A DNA stretch of 40,064 bases from Phyllobacteriaceae bacterium (lineage in GTDB: Bacteria > Pseudomonadota > Alphaproteobacteria > Rhizobiales > Rhizobiaceae): assembly GCA_023954255.1 (NCBI GenBank), contig JAMLIH010000024.1:1-40064 (forward strand). The letters run 5' to 3'. Below are positions 7,059-16,377 of this stretch, piece by piece. Under the pieces are notes generated by a model. It made no database searches. It had not been told where the DNA came from and saw nothing but the letters and a program-made list of their open reading frames with translations. Positions within the stretch are counted from its first letter, which is position 1. The number at the start of each line of letters is the position of its first letter. Position numbers and translations under genes: made by a program.

Positions 7059-9776
7059 GTGACGATCCGGAATCTCGATCTTGCCTTTGCACCGAAATCC
7101 GTCGCGCTGATCGGCGCCAGCCCGCAGCCCGGCTCCGTGGGACAGACAATCACCGAAAACCTCAGGACCGGCGGCTTTGCCGGGCCGGTATGGCTGGTAA
7201 ACCCGTCGCACAAGGAGATTGCCGGACAGGCCTGCTACCCGAATGTCGGCGCCCTGCCTGAAGCGCCGGATCTCGCCGTCATCGCCACACCGCCTGCCAC
7301 GGTAGCCGGCCTGATCGGCGAACTGGGTCACAAGGGTACCCGTGCCGCGATCGTCATTACCGCAGGCCTCAGCAAGGAACAGCGCCAGGCGATGCTCAGC
7401 GCCGCACAGCCCTACTGCCTGAGAATCATCGGAAACAATTGCCTTGGCATGTGCCTGCCCAATATCGGCCTTAATGCCAGCTTCGCGCATCTTTCCCCGG
7501 CGCCCGGCAAACTTGCCATGATCTCCCAGTCGGGCGCGCTGATGAGCGCCATCCTCGGCTGGGCTAAAACCCACCATGTCGGATTTTCGGCCGTGGTGTC
7601 GATGGGCGACATGGCCGATGTCGATGCCGGAGACCTGCTGGAGTTTCTTGCCGCAGACATCTCGACACGCGCCATCCTGCTTTACCTTGAATCCGTGCCC
7701 GCCACGCGCAAGTTCATGTCGGCTGCGCGTGCCGCTGCCCGCGCCAAGCCGGTGATCGCCATCAAGTCGGGGCGCTTTCCCGCATCGGCGCAGGCGGCAG
7801 CCACCCATACCGGCGCACTGGCAGGCGCCGACAATGTGGTCGATGTCGCCTTTGCCCGCGCCGGCATCGTCCGCGTCTACGAACTGGAATCCCTGTTCGT
7901 CGCGGCGGAAGCGCTGACCCGGTTGAAGCCGATATCGGGCAACCGGCTCGGCATTCTGACCAATGGAGGCGGTGCCGGCGTTCTCGCCGTCGACCAGTTC
8001 ATGGCGCTGGGCGGCGAACTGGCGCCGCTCGGCGAAGCCTCGAAGAAGGCGCTCGATGCCGTGTTGCCCGCTACATGGTCGCATGCAAACCCCGTCGACA
8101 TCATCGGCGATGCCGATGCGGCGCGCTATGGCAACGCCATGGAGGTTCTGCTCGACAGCGACGACAGCGATGCCCTGCTCGTCCTCAACTGCCCGACCGC
8201 ACTCACCTCTTCAACGGAAGCAGCGCAAGCCGTCGTCAAAGCAGTCGAGCACCACCGCGAGCGCGGGCCAACTAAACCCGTCCTGTGCACCTGGCTGGGG
8301 GGCGACGAGACACGGGAAGCGCGCAGCCTTTTCGCCGAAGCCGGCATTCCGAGCTATGACAGTCCGGCCGATGGCGTGCGCGCCTTCCACTATCTGCGTA
8401 CCTACACCCGCCGTCAGGAGGAACTGATGCGGGTTCCCAAAAGCCGCTCGTCTTCCGTTACCATCGACAGCGATGCCATACGCGAAGTTCTGGAGAAAGC
8501 CTCGGCATCGGGCCGCGACATGCTCAATGCGGCAGAGTCGGCAATGGTCCTCGATGCCTGCGGCATTCCCGTTGTCATGGCGCAACGGGTGCAGGATGCT
8601 GCCGGTGCGCAAGAGGCTGCGGCCGGATTGCTGCGCGAACACGCGGCCGTCGCCATCAAGATCGCGTCAAAGGATATCTCGCACAAGTCCGATGCGGGTG
8701 GCGTGGCACTCGACATCGCGACGCCCGGGGAGGCGCGCGAAGCTGCCGAAACGATGGAAGCGCGGGTGCGCAAGGCGATGCCCTCCGCCCGGCTGGAGGG
8801 CTTTTCCGTCGAGCCGATGATCGTGCGGCCGCAGGCGCATGAACTGATCGTCGGCATTGGCGACGATGCGCTGTTCGGCCCGGTCATCCTGTTCGGAGCC
8901 GGCGGCACGGGAACCGAAGTCATCGCAGACACCGCCGTTGCCCTTCCGCCGCTCGACCCGAAGTTTGCGCAGGACCTCATCGGGCGGACGGAAATCCAAA
9001 AGCTGCTGAAGGGCTACCGGAACCGCCCGGCAGCCGATATCGCCGCCATTGCCGATACGCTGATGCGTATTTCGCAGCTCATCATCGATCATCCGGGGAT
9101 ACGCGAACTCGACATCAACCCGCTTCTGGCCGACGAGAACGGCATCTTCGCCCTCGATGCCCGCATCCGTTTCGAACCATCGCAAGCCAGCCTGAAGGGA
9201 CCCAATACGCGCCTTGCCATCCGGCCCTATCCGAGCCAGTGGGAAAAGCGCGTCTCAACACCTGCCGGAAGCGAAATCCTCATCCGGCCGATCCGCCCTG
9301 AAGACGAGCATCTCTATGAGACCTTCATTGCCAACCTGGCACCGGCCGACATCCGTTTTCGATTCCTGGCACCGAGAAAGGAATTCTCGCACGCCTTCAT
9401 CGCCCGGCTGACCCAGATCGACTACAACCGGACAATGGCCTTCGTGGCGCTTGATCCCGCCGACAACACCCTGCTTGGCGTGGCGCGGCTTCATGCCGAT
9501 CCCGATTACGAGCGGGCCGAATACGCCGTCATCGTACGCAGCGACCGCAAGGGACAAGGCCTCGGCTGGGCGCTGATGCATCACCTGATCGACTATGCCA
9601 ACGCGGAAGGGCTGAAGGAACTGAACGGTGACGTGCTGACGGAAAACACCGGCATGCTGAGGATGTGCCACGAACTGGGCTTCAGCATCGAGCAGGACCC
9701 TGACGACCCGGTTGTCTGCCGGGTTGCGCTGAAGCTTCCCGTCGAACGGCTGGCGAGCGGCAGTTTGCCGGGTTGA
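7059..9776 (+). CDS. Bifunctional ADP-forming acyl-CoA synthetase / GNAT acetyltransferase (PatZ/Pat-like)
   Basis: This is a 905-residue fusion. Residues about 1-130 form a CoA-binding Rossmann domain (PKSVALIGASPQPGSVG). Succinyl-CoA-ligase-like domains follow (about 140-460), then an ATP-grasp domain (about 475-710), then a C-terminal GNAT domain (about 740-890) with the acetyl-CoA loop RKGQGLGWAL. Proteins of this layout acetylate lysines, notably of acetyl-CoA synthetase, so the cell can tune acetate activation. His250 in THTGALAG matches the phospho-histidine of true ADP-forming acetyl-CoA synthetases. The synthetase part could therefore still be active, whereas in enterobacterial Pat it is regarded as inactive. 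The start is GTG at 7059, with only a weak ribosome site. It lies 200 bases after the AlkB-like gene and is probably a separate unit. A strong hairpin follows at 9801. Confidence 0.92.
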   Translation: MTIRNLDLAFAPKSVALIGASPQPGSVGQTITENLRTGGFAGPVWLVNPSHKEIAGQACYPNVGALPEAPDLAVIATPPATVAGLIGELGHKGTRAAIVITAGLSKEQRQAMLSAAQPYCLRIIGNNCLGMCLPNIGLNASFAHLSPAPGKLAMISQSGALMSAILGWAKTHHVGFSAVVSMGDMADVDAGDLLEFLAADISTRAILLYLESVPATRKFMSAARAAARAKPVIAIKSGRFPASAQAAATHTGALAGADNVVDVAFARAGIVRVYELESLFVAAEALTRLKPISGNRLGILTNGGGAGVLAVDQFMALGGELAPLGEASKKALDAVLPATWSHANPVDIIGDADAARYGNAMEVLLDSDDSDALLVLNCPTALTSSTEAAQAVVKAVEHHRERGPTKPVLCTWLGGDETREARSLFAEAGIPSYDSPADGVRAFHYLRTYTRRQEELMRVPKSRSSSVTIDSDAIREVLEKASASGRDMLNAAESAMVLDACGIPVVMAQRVQDAAGAQEAAAGLLREHAAVAIKIASKDISHKSDAGGVALDIATPGEAREAAETMEARVRKAMPSARLEGFSVEPMIVRPQAHELIVGIGDDALFGPVILFGAGGTGTEVIADTAVALPPLDPKFAQDLIGRTEIQKLLKGYRNRPAADIAAIADTLMRISQLIIDHPGIRELDINPLLADENGIFALDARIRFEPSQASLKGPNTRLAIRPYPSQWEKRVSTPAGSEILIRPIRPEDEHLYETFIANLAPADIRFRFLAPRKEFSHAFIARLTQIDYNRTMAFVALDPADNTLLGVARLHADPDYERAEYAVIVRSDRKGQGLGWALMHHLIDYANAEGLKELNGDVLTENTGMLRMCHELGFSIEQDPDDPVVCRVALKLPVERLASGSLPG

Positions 9777-9800
9777 CCCGAATTGCGGGCACAAAATGAA

Positions 9801-9824
9801 AATGCCGCGCGAGGGCGCGGCATT
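9801..9824. terminator. Hairpin terminator between convergent genes
   Basis: AATGCCGCGC (9801-9810) and GCGCGGCATT (9815-9824) make a perfect 10-bp stem with a four-base loop. It lies in the 73-base gap between the plus-strand acyl-CoA synthetase gene and the minus-strand dctP gene and can serve both. The T-runs are short (TTCATTTTG on the minus side). Confidence 0.8.
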
Positions 9825-9849
9825 TCCGGTTTGTTTCGGGCAGGGCCGC

Positions 9850-10941
9850 CTAGCGGTAGGGATACCCGGCCTTTTCCATGTTCGAGGCATATTTCTTGAA
9901 CGCCTCGACCACCTTGCCGGCGCGCGGGCTGGAAGCGGCCACCTCGTCCCAGAAGCCTTCGGCATCCTTGACGACCTGTCCCCATTCCTCGGCAGGAAGG
10001 CTGGTAAGTTCCATCTTCTCGCCTTCGACGCGCAGCTTCGCCTCGCCGCCCCAGTACCAGACGTCGCGGTAGTAGTGCGACTGGTCGATGGTGATCTTGA
10101 ACAGTTCCTGCAGATGCGGCGGGACTTTTTCCCAGCTTTGCGTGTTGGCGAAGTAGCTGCCGAACCAGGCGCCGGTGACGGAGTTGGACAATGCGTATTT
10201 GCAGACATCGGCCCAGCCGACCTCATAGGCCTCGGTGAAGCCGCACCAGGCAACGCCGTCGAGTTCACCCGTCTGCATGGCAACTTCCACGTTGTCCCAC
10301 GGGATGGTGACCGGCACGAGGCCGTATTTCGACAGGAAGCGTCCGGCGGTCGGCACGCCGAACACGCGCAGGCCGTTCATGTCCGCAAGGCTGCGGATCG
10401 GCTTGTCGACGGTGAAGATGTGCAGCGGATCCCAGGCGCCCGACGAAAGCCAGGTCACGTTGTCGACTTCCGAGTAGGCCTCCGCCCAGATTTCGTTGAG
10501 GCCGTAATAGTTGAACAGGGCCGGCACATCGAGGCTGTAGCGGGTGGCAAACGGGAAGTAGCCGCCGAACACGGCGATGTCGACAGGCGATGCCATGGTG
10601 GCCTCGTCTGACTGCACGGCATCGATCGTGCCGTTCTGCAGCGCGCGGAAGAGGTCGGCCGTGGGGACGAGCTGGTCGGCATAATAGAGTTCGATCTCCA
10701 TCTCGCCGTTTGCCGCCTTGTTGAAAGCCTCGATCTGCGGCTTGATGACGTGGGCACCCCGCGGCGCGCCGGAATAGGTCTGGAGGCGCCACTTGATCGG
10801 GCCGCTCTGGGCATTGACATAGGGTGCGGCGAGCGTCGTGGCTGCCGCCGCACCGGCGCCAACACCGGCCGTCTTGAGGAATTTCCGGCGGGTGGACAAT
10901 ATCCGCTCGGACGGACTGTCCTGCTTGGTCTTATTGGTCAT
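9850..10941 (-). CDS. dctP: TRAP transporter periplasmic solute-binding protein (DctP family), Tat-exported
   Basis: This is the extracytoplasmic binding protein of a TRAP transporter, 363 residues. The N-terminus has a twin-arginine signal: STRRKFLKTAG with Arg18-Arg19, a hydrophobic stretch, and likely cleavage near residue 45 (APYVNAQ). Tat export is common for TRAP binding proteins of alphaproteobacteria. The DctP fold is seen in GELDGVAWCGFTEAYEVGWADVCKY and in DKPIRSLADMNGLRVFG. The ATG at 10941 was chosen because a near-perfect ribosome site (AAAGGAGG, 10947-10954) lies five bases upstream. A longer open frame to 11010 runs into the dctM gene. It is last in the regulator-dctQ-dctM-dctP order. 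The ligand is unknown; the divergent dehydrogenase/kinase genes make a polyol or related compound likely. Confidence 0.93.
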   Translation of the reverse strand: MTNKTKQDSPSERILSTRRKFLKTAGVGAGAAAATTLAAPYVNAQSGPIKWRLQTYSGAPRGAHVIKPQIEAFNKAANGEMEIELYYADQLVPTADLFRALQNGTIDAVQSDEATMASPVDIAVFGGYFPFATRYSLDVPALFNYYGLNEIWAEAYSEVDNVTWLSSGAWDPLHIFTVDKPIRSLADMNGLRVFGVPTAGRFLSKYGLVPVTIPWDNVEVAMQTGELDGVAWCGFTEAYEVGWADVCKYALSNSVTGAWFGSYFANTQSWEKVPPHLQELFKITIDQSHYYRDVWYWGGEAKLRVEGEKMELTSLPAEEWGQVVKDAEGFWDEVAASSPRAGKVVEAFKKYASNMEKAGYPYR

Positions 10942-10976
10942 GTGAACCTCCTTTGGTTGGTATGCCGCAAATTGCG

Positions 10977-12314
10977 TTATCCCCGTACGTTCATGTGCTC
11001 CGGCAGCCACAGGGCAAGCTGGGGAAAGAGCATTACGAGAATGATGGTAAGTGCCATCATCACCACGAACGGCCAGATCGACCGGTAGATGTCGACCAGG
11101 GTGATTTCCTTCGGCGCGAGCGAGCGCATCAGGAACAGGTTGTAGCCGAAGGGCGGGGTGATGTAGGCGATCTGGCAGGTGATCGTGTAGAGCACGCCGA
11201 ACCAGATCAGCTGATTGTCGAAACCCAGATCAAGTGTCTTGACGAGCGGCACGTAGAGCGGCGCGACGATGACCAGCATCGCGGTATCGTCGAGGAACAT
11301 GCCCATCAGAATGAAGCTGAGCTGCATCATGATGATGATGGCCCAGGGCGAAAGTTCCCATTGCTGGACGAAGATGTTTTCGATTGCCCGCACGGCGCCA
11401 AGGCCGTCGAACACCGCGCCAAAGGCGAGCGCCGCCAGAATGAGCCACAGGAACATGCAGGAAACCGCCAGCGTCTTCATCGAGGTTTCGCGGATCAGCT
11501 TCCAGGTGAAGCGGCGCTTGAGGATGGCGGCCAGGGTAGCGCAGGTCGCGCCGACGGCGGAGCTTTCCACCAGGCTCGTATAGCCGAAGACGAACAGGCC
11601 GGTCATGAAGAAGAAGATCGCGAAGGGGATGATGCCGGCGCGCGCCAGCGCCAGCTTCTCGCGAAACGGCATGTTGAGTTCCTCCTTGGGAACCACCGGC
11701 GCCAGTTCCGGATTCATGCGGGCGCGAATCAGGATGTAGATGACGAACAGACCGGCCATGATCAGGCCCGGAACGAGGCCGGCGAACCACAGCTTGGAGA
11801 CAGGCTGTCTTGCGATCATGCCGAACAGCACGAGCACGACCGATGGCGGGATCAGGATGCCAAGCGACGATCCGCCCTGGACAACGCCGGTGATCAGCAC
11901 CTTGTCATAGCCGCGCCGCAACATCTCCGGCAGCGCGATGGTGGCACCGATGGCCATGCCGGCGACCGAAAGGCCGTTCATGGCGGAGATGATGACCATG
12001 AGAAAAATCGTTCCGACGGCAAGGCCGCCGCGCAGCGAGCCGAACCAGACATGGAGCATCTTGTAGAGGTCTTCGGCGATGCCTGATTCCGACAGGATGT
12101 AGCCCATGTAGATGAACATCGGCAGGGTCAGCATCGGGTACCAGTTGAACAGCTTGAACACCTGGTTGAAGGGCAGTTCGATGGACCCCTGACCGTAGAG
12201 AAGGACTGCCGCGCCGGCTGCGACGAAACCGATGGCGGCAAACACCCGCTGCCCGGTGGTCAGAAGCACGACCATCGAGGCAAACATCAGCAGTGCGATC
12301 ATTTCATAGCTCAT
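10977..12314 (-). CDS. dctM: TRAP transporter large permease (DctM family)
   Basis: This is the main membrane subunit of a TRAP transporter, 445 residues with about a dozen hydrophobic segments, carrying solute with a sodium ion gradient. Family features include GGSSLGILIPPSVVLVLFGMIA and, near the end, TPPFGYNLFLMRSLAP. Its start overlaps the stop of the dctQ gene by four bases, so translation is probably coupled. The dctP gene begins 35 bases after its stop. Confidence 0.95.
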   Translation of the reverse strand: MSYEMIALLMFASMVVLLTTGQRVFAAIGFVAAGAAVLLYGQGSIELPFNQVFKLFNWYPMLTLPMFIYMGYILSESGIAEDLYKMLHVWFGSLRGGLAVGTIFLMVIISAMNGLSVAGMAIGATIALPEMLRRGYDKVLITGVVQGGSSLGILIPPSVVLVLFGMIARQPVSKLWFAGLVPGLIMAGLFVIYILIRARMNPELAPVVPKEELNMPFREKLALARAGIIPFAIFFFMTGLFVFGYTSLVESSAVGATCATLAAILKRRFTWKLIRETSMKTLAVSCMFLWLILAALAFGAVFDGLGAVRAIENIFVQQWELSPWAIIIMMQLSFILMGMFLDDTAMLVIVAPLYVPLVKTLDLGFDNQLIWFGVLYTITCQIAYITPPFGYNLFLMRSLAPKEITLVDIYRSIWPFVVMMALTIILVMLFPQLALWLPEHMNVRG

Positions 12315-12823
12315 TCGATCGCCTCCCCGCGAAGCGTCGCAATGTGCTTGAAGACCAGCGAGACTGCCTGCATCAGCATGAGCACGAGACAGGCGACCAT
12401 CAGCGTCTTGATCGGTATCACGGAGGGATTCCAGATCGAGAAGCGCCTCTCGCCGGTCTCGATCGCGTATTGCAGGCTGGATATCGCGCCGAGCAGCATG
12501 ATGCTCAGATAGAAGATGAGGCAGCCGACGGTCAGGAGGTCCAGCCTGGCCTTGCCGCGTTCCGTCAGGTTTGCGTAGAACAGATCCATACGGACATGGT
12601 CATTGTTCTTCAGCGTAATCGCTCCACCCATGAAATAGTAGGCTGCAAGGGTGAACTGGGTCAGCTCGATGGCCCAGTGCACCGGCATGTTGATGACGTT
12701 GCGGGTAAAGGCGTCGAACATCAAAACCGCGCCCATGAAGAAGATCAGCGTGGCGGCCAGGTAGCCGACATAGTCGGAGATGCGATCGATGAATTTCACA
12801 TATTGTCGAATTACGCCCGGCAC
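12311..12823 (-). CDS. dctQ: TRAP transporter small permease (DctQ family)
   Basis: This is the four-helix small membrane subunit of the TRAP transporter, 170 residues. Hydrophobic segments are at about 17-37, 50-70, 93-113 and 135-158. Typical elements are MGAVLMFDAFTRNV and MGGAITLKNNDHVRMDLFYANL. It lies 31 bases downstream of the DeoR-family gene on the same strand and overlaps dctM by four bases. The regulator and transporter genes thus form one likely operon. A small perfect hairpin, CATGGT/ACCATG, lies in the 31-base gap at 12838-12852. Confidence 0.93.
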   Translation of the reverse strand: MPGVIRQYVKFIDRISDYVGYLAATLIFFMGAVLMFDAFTRNVINMPVHWAIELTQFTLAAYYFMGGAITLKNNDHVRMDLFYANLTERGKARLDLLTVGCLIFYLSIMLLGAISSLQYAIETGERRFSIWNPSVIPIKTLMVACLVLMLMQAVSLVFKHIATLRGEAIE

Positions 12824-12854
12824 GCCGTCCCCCCGGGCATGGTGAGACCATGTC

Positions 12855-13622
12855 TCAATGCCATACTTCCACTCCCCTCTCCCGCATTGCGGTGATGTCC
12901 ATTGCCTTTGCCTGCGAATCGCTGATCAGCAGGTCGATCTCGTCCGGGTCGCAGACCTTGAAGGCCGCCTGTCTGCCGAATTTGGAACTGTCTGCCAGCA
13001 CGATGAGAAAATGCGTGTTGCCGATCATCGCCCGGGCGATCTGTGCCTCTTCATAGCTGGCATCCCAGCCGCCTGCATCCGGAGAAATCGCCGCCACGGA
13101 AATTACCGCCTTGTCGGCACTGTAGGCTGATATCTGTCTGATGGTATCGGGTCCCACGGTTTCCGCATTGTCTCCCTGATAGCGGCCTCCGAGCAGAAAT
13201 ATCGCTGCATCCGAGCCGCTTTTGGCAAGTCTCTCCGCCATTCTTGTGGAATTGGTCACAATGGTCAGCCCCGGAATCGCCGCCAGGAATTCCGCTGCCG
13301 CCAGTGTGGTCGAGCCGGTGTCGACGAAAAGGGTCTCCCCCGGTTCCACGGCCTGGGCCAAAAGCCGGCCGATATGCGTCTTGGCCACTGCCTCGGTGCC
13401 AAGGCGCTCGTCGAAACTGCCCTCCGTGATCAGCCGCGGGCGCTTGGCGCCGCCGTGAACTTTCTGTGCCCTGCCGCTTTCTACAAGCTGTGCCAGATCG
13501 CGACGTATGGTTTCGGTCGAAACACCGAATGAATCTGCGAGCATCTCGACCGTCACTTCGCCTTCGCGGCGTATCTTCTCATCTATCAGCCGCTGTCGTT
13601 CGTGAGGCTTCATTCTCGTCAC
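12855..13622 (-). CDS. DeoR/GlpR-family transcriptional regulator
   Basis: This is a sugar-phosphate-sensing repressor, 255 residues. The N-terminal helix-turn-helix is VEMLADSFGVSTETIRRDLAQL, followed by the family's KVHGGA turn. The C-terminal sensor domain contains FVDTGSTTLAAAEFL, the phosphosugar-binding type loop. GlpR of this family senses glycerol 3-phosphate, which fits the divergent GlpA-like genes. The gene lies first in the TRAP operon and 96 bases from the divergent dehydrogenase gene, so it probably controls both sides. The start at 13622 could instead be the Met three codons later. Confidence 0.92.
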   Translation of the reverse strand: MTRMKPHERQRLIDEKIRREGEVTVEMLADSFGVSTETIRRDLAQLVESGRAQKVHGGAKRPRLITEGSFDERLGTEAVAKTHIGRLLAQAVEPGETLFVDTGSTTLAAAEFLAAIPGLTIVTNSTRMAERLAKSGSDAAIFLLGGRYQGDNAETVGPDTIRQISAYSADKAVISVAAISPDAGGWDASYEEAQIARAMIGNTHFLIVLADSSKFGRQAAFKVCDPDEIDLLISDSQAKAMDITAMRERGVEVWH

Positions 13623-13669
13623 ATCCCTCGCCGCCGGTCAAGGCCATCGCGCAATACACTTTACACAAA

Positions 13670-13683
13670 TGACCAAATAGTCA
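13670..13683. promoter_or_regulatory. Small inverted repeat in the deoR/dehydrogenase divergent promoter
   Basis: TGAC (13670-13673) and GTCA (13680-13683) flank an AT-rich centre in the 96-base gap between the divergent regulator and dehydrogenase genes. The whole gap is AT-rich compared with its surroundings, as expected for back-to-back promoters. It is a candidate operator only; the arms are short. Confidence 0.25.
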
Positions 13684-13718
13684 ATATATGAACAAAACCA
13701 CATTTGCGTTTTGGGGAT

Positions 13719-15101
13719 ATGTCAGACGCCGGGCAGGAGAGTTTTGACGTAGCGATTGTCGGGGCCGGTGTCGTTGGATGCGCACTTGCCCGGCAATTCA
13801 CTCTTGATGGCGCCCGCGTGGCAATCCTCGAAAAGGCGGCAGACGTTCTGGACGGCGCCTCGAAGGGAAACAGCGCCATTCTGCATACCGGGTTCGACGC
13901 GCCGGAAGGCTCGCTCGAAGTCCAGTGCATGCGGGAAGGATACCGGCTCTATCTCGAAATCCATGAGCGGCTGGGCCTGCCGCTGATCCGCTCCGGCGCG
14001 CTCGTGCTTGCCTGGAACGAGGCCCAGCAGGCGGAACTGCCCGGCCTGATCGAGCGTGCGCATGCCAACGGGGTAAGCAATGTCGGACCCCTGACCCGGC
14101 AGGAAATCCTCGATCTCGAGCCGCATCTGTCGCAAGGCGTTACCGGCGGCTTCCGGGTGCCGGGCGAATACCTGATCGATCCCTGGTCGGCAGCCCACGC
14201 CTATCTGCTGCAGGCAATCGAAAACGGCGCGCGGCTCTATCGGGGCAGCGAGGTACTGTCCGGCAGCCGGAGCGGCGGGCGCTGGCATCTCGAAACATCG
14301 TCGGGCAGGTTGAGCGCCAGCCTGGTCATCAACGCCGCCGGCCTTTTCGGCGACATCGTCGACAAGCGCATCACCGGCGAAAGCTGGTTCACCATCCGCC
14401 CGCGCAAAGGCCAGTTCGTGGTTTACGACAAACCGGCTTCGGCACTTGCCGGTCACATTCTGCTGCCCGTTCCCACCAAGACGACCAAGGGCATCGTGGT
14501 CTGCCGCACCGCGTTCGGAAACCTGCTGGTCGGCCCGACGGCGGAAGAGCAGGAAGACCGGGAGCATGCACTGCTGGACACGGAGACGATGACGGCGCTT
14601 GCCGCAAAGGCGGAGGAAATCCTGCCCGAGCTGCGCCACCATCAGGTGAACGCGATCTATGCGGGTTTGCGCCCCGCTACCGAGGAAAAGGACTATCGCA
14701 TCCGCACCGATCTTGCCGAGGATTACATCTGTGTCGGCGGCATTCGTTCCACCGGACTTTCGGCAGCGCTGGGGATTGCCGCCCATGTCGCCCGCCTGGC
14801 GGCGCGCAAGGACACACCGCTCGAAAGTCCCGTCTGGCCGAAAATGCCGATGATTTCGGAATACGGAAAGCGCGACTGGTGCGAACCGGGCAATGGCGGC
14901 ATCGTCTGCCTTTGCGAGATGGTGACGCGCCGCGAGATCGACAACGCGCTGATCGGACCGCTGGCTGCCTGCTCGATGGGCGGGCTGAAGCGCCGCACCC
15001 GCGTCACCATGGGCCGTTGCCAGGGCTTTTACTGTTCGGCTGAACTTGCCCGCATAACCTACGGCCGGCTGGCCGAGCCGATGCTGGCCGGAGACGATTG
15101 A
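13719..15101 (+). CDS. GlpA-like FAD-dependent dehydrogenase with C-terminal BFD-type iron-sulphur domain
   Basis: This is a 460-residue flavoenzyme. The FAD-binding Rossmann motif is at the N-terminus (DVAIVGAGVVGCALARQF), followed by a DAO-type oxidase body (SKGNSAILHTGFDAPEGS, INAAGLFGD). A BFD-like [2Fe-2S] domain ends it, with Cys397, Cys399, Cys434 and Cys439. This layout is that of GlpA, the anaerobic glycerol-3-phosphate dehydrogenase large subunit, and of related enzymes acting on hydroxy compounds. The ATG at 13719 is preferred to a TTG at 13704. It is followed after one base by the next flavoprotein gene, its likely partner subunit. Substrate assignment to glycerol 3-phosphate is inference from family and neighbours. 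Confidence 0.88.
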   Translation: MSDAGQESFDVAIVGAGVVGCALARQFTLDGARVAILEKAADVLDGASKGNSAILHTGFDAPEGSLEVQCMREGYRLYLEIHERLGLPLIRSGALVLAWNEAQQAELPGLIERAHANGVSNVGPLTRQEILDLEPHLSQGVTGGFRVPGEYLIDPWSAAHAYLLQAIENGARLYRGSEVLSGSRSGGRWHLETSSGRLSASLVINAAGLFGDIVDKRITGESWFTIRPRKGQFVVYDKPASALAGHILLPVPTKTTKGIVVCRTAFGNLLVGPTAEEQEDREHALLDTETMTALAAKAEEILPELRHHQVNAIYAGLRPATEEKDYRIRTDLAEDYICVGGIRSTGLSAALGIAAHVARLAARKDTPLESPVWPKMPMISEYGKRDWCEPGNGGIVCLCEMVTRREIDNALIGPLAACSMGGLKRRTRVTMGRCQGFYCSAELARITYGRLAEPMLAGDD

Positions 15102-15102
15102 G

Positions 15103-16377
15103 ATGGCCGTGCGTGAAGAGGAGGCTGATGTCGTCATCGTCGGCGGCGGGCCATCGGGGCTTGCGGCTGCAACCGAGTTGCGGCGGCTTGGCGCCGGGCG
15201 GGTCATCATTCTCGATCGTGACAGGCAGGCAGGCGGCATTCCGCGCCATTGCGGCCATTATCCCTTCGGCATGCGCGAGTTCCACCAGATGCTGCGCGGC
15301 CCAGACTACGCCCGCCGTCTTGCAGAACAGGCGCAACAGGCCGGGGTGGAAATCCGCACACTATGCACTGTCGTCAAGCTTCACCCCGGCGGCCTGGTCG
15401 AGATGACCACCCCGGAGGGACTTGCCCGGTTGCGCGGCAAGGCGGTTCTGCTGGCGACAGGCGTGCGCGAAACCAGCCGCGCGGGCCGCATGATCGGCGG
15501 CGAAAAACCGGGCGGCATTCTGCCAACCGGCGCGCTTCAGGGCATGGTCTACCTCAATGGCCGACGGCCGTTCCGGCGCCCTGTCATTCTGGGCTCCGAA
15601 CTCGTCTCCTTTTCAGCGCTGCTGACCTGCCGCCATGCCGGCATCAGGCCGCTGGCAATGATCGAGGCAGGGCCGAGACCTGTCGCCTATGCGCCCTCGC
15701 GGCTGCTGGCCATGGCAATGGGCGTGCCGTTTCATGCCAATACCCGGGTGGAGGCCATTCTCGGCCGGCATCGTGTCGAGCAGGTTTCCCTGTCCGGGCC
15801 GAAAGGCACGCGCGTGATCGAGACCGATGGCGTCATCGTCACCGGCGGTTTCCGTCCCGAGGCAAGCCTGCTCACAGCAAGTCACATGGATACGGACCCG
15901 CGCTCGGGAGGGCCCGCGATCGACCAGTATGGCAGATTGTCCGACCCGGCCTATTTTGCCAGCGGCAATGTGCTGCGCGGCGTCGAAACAGCCGGCTGGA
16001 GCTGGGCTGAAGGCAAACAGGTTGCCCATTCGATTGTGGCTTCGCTTGACGGCAAACTGGCACCCCGGGAGGAGGCCCTGACCATTGCCATCGAGGGCGC
16101 CATCGAGGGCGCCCCTGAAAGCGCCCATGACGGCGATGCACTGAAACTCGTCCTGCCACAGGTGCTGGTCTGCGGATACCGGGTCATGGCAGCGCACCGG
16201 CATCTTCAACTCAGGCTCAACCGGCCCGCCCGCGGCAGGCTGATCCTGAAACAGGCGGGAAAGGTGCTGACGGAAAAAAGAATCGCAAGCCGGCCTGAAC
16301 GGCGTATCCTTCTTGCGCTGCCCGAGGTGTTTTCCGTCGAGGATGGCGAATTGCGCCTTTTGTTCGATGAGGAATGA
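15103..16377 (+). CDS. FAD/NAD(P)-binding oxidoreductase, GlpB/HcnB-like partner subunit
   Basis: This is a 424-residue pyridine-nucleotide-disulphide-type flavoprotein. The FAD loop is DVVIVGGGPSGLAAATELRR, and a second nucleotide-binding region includes LATGVRETSRAGRMIGG and FRPEASLLTAS. In many bacteria such a protein is encoded between a GlpA/GlpD-like dehydrogenase and a glycerol kinase and probably passes electrons from the first flavoprotein. The last 90 residues or so have no cysteine cluster, so the DUF1667 domain often found in this gene order is not obvious here. The start is one base after the upstream stop, and the kinase ATG follows directly after this stop. All three were clearly one operon. 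Confidence 0.85.
   Translation: MAVREEEADVVIVGGGPSGLAAATELRRLGAGRVIILDRDRQAGGIPRHCGHYPFGMREFHQMLRGPDYARRLAEQAQQAGVEIRTLCTVVKLHPGGLVEMTTPEGLARLRGKAVLLATGVRETSRAGRMIGGEKPGGILPTGALQGMVYLNGRRPFRRPVILGSELVSFSALLTCRHAGIRPLAMIEAGPRPVAYAPSRLLAMAMGVPFHANTRVEAILGRHRVEQVSLSGPKGTRVIETDGVIVTGGFRPEASLLTASHMDTDPRSGGPAIDQYGRLSDPAYFASGNVLRGVETAGWSWAEGKQVAHSIVASLDGKLAPREEALTIAIEGAIEGAPESAHDGDALKLVLPQVLVCGYRVMAAHRHLQLRLNRPARGRLILKQAGKVLTEKRIASRPERRILLALPEVFSVEDGELRLLFDEE

Noticed and set aside
10953-12086. Plus-strand open frame of 377 codons, rich in His, Asp, Gln and Arg, across dctM
   Set aside because: It mirrors the codons of the minus-strand TRAP permease and has no domain of its own.
12838-12852. CATGGT-GAG-ACCATG hairpin between deoR and dctQ as a riboswitch or attenuator
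   Set aside because: It is too small, with no T-run and only 31 bases of gap. At most it affects mRNA processing.
13722-15239. Open frame of 505 codons on the minus strand opposite the GlpA-like gene
   Set aside because: It is a shadow of a real gene in GC-rich DNA. The plus strand has clear family motifs, while the minus frame has none and no ribosome site.
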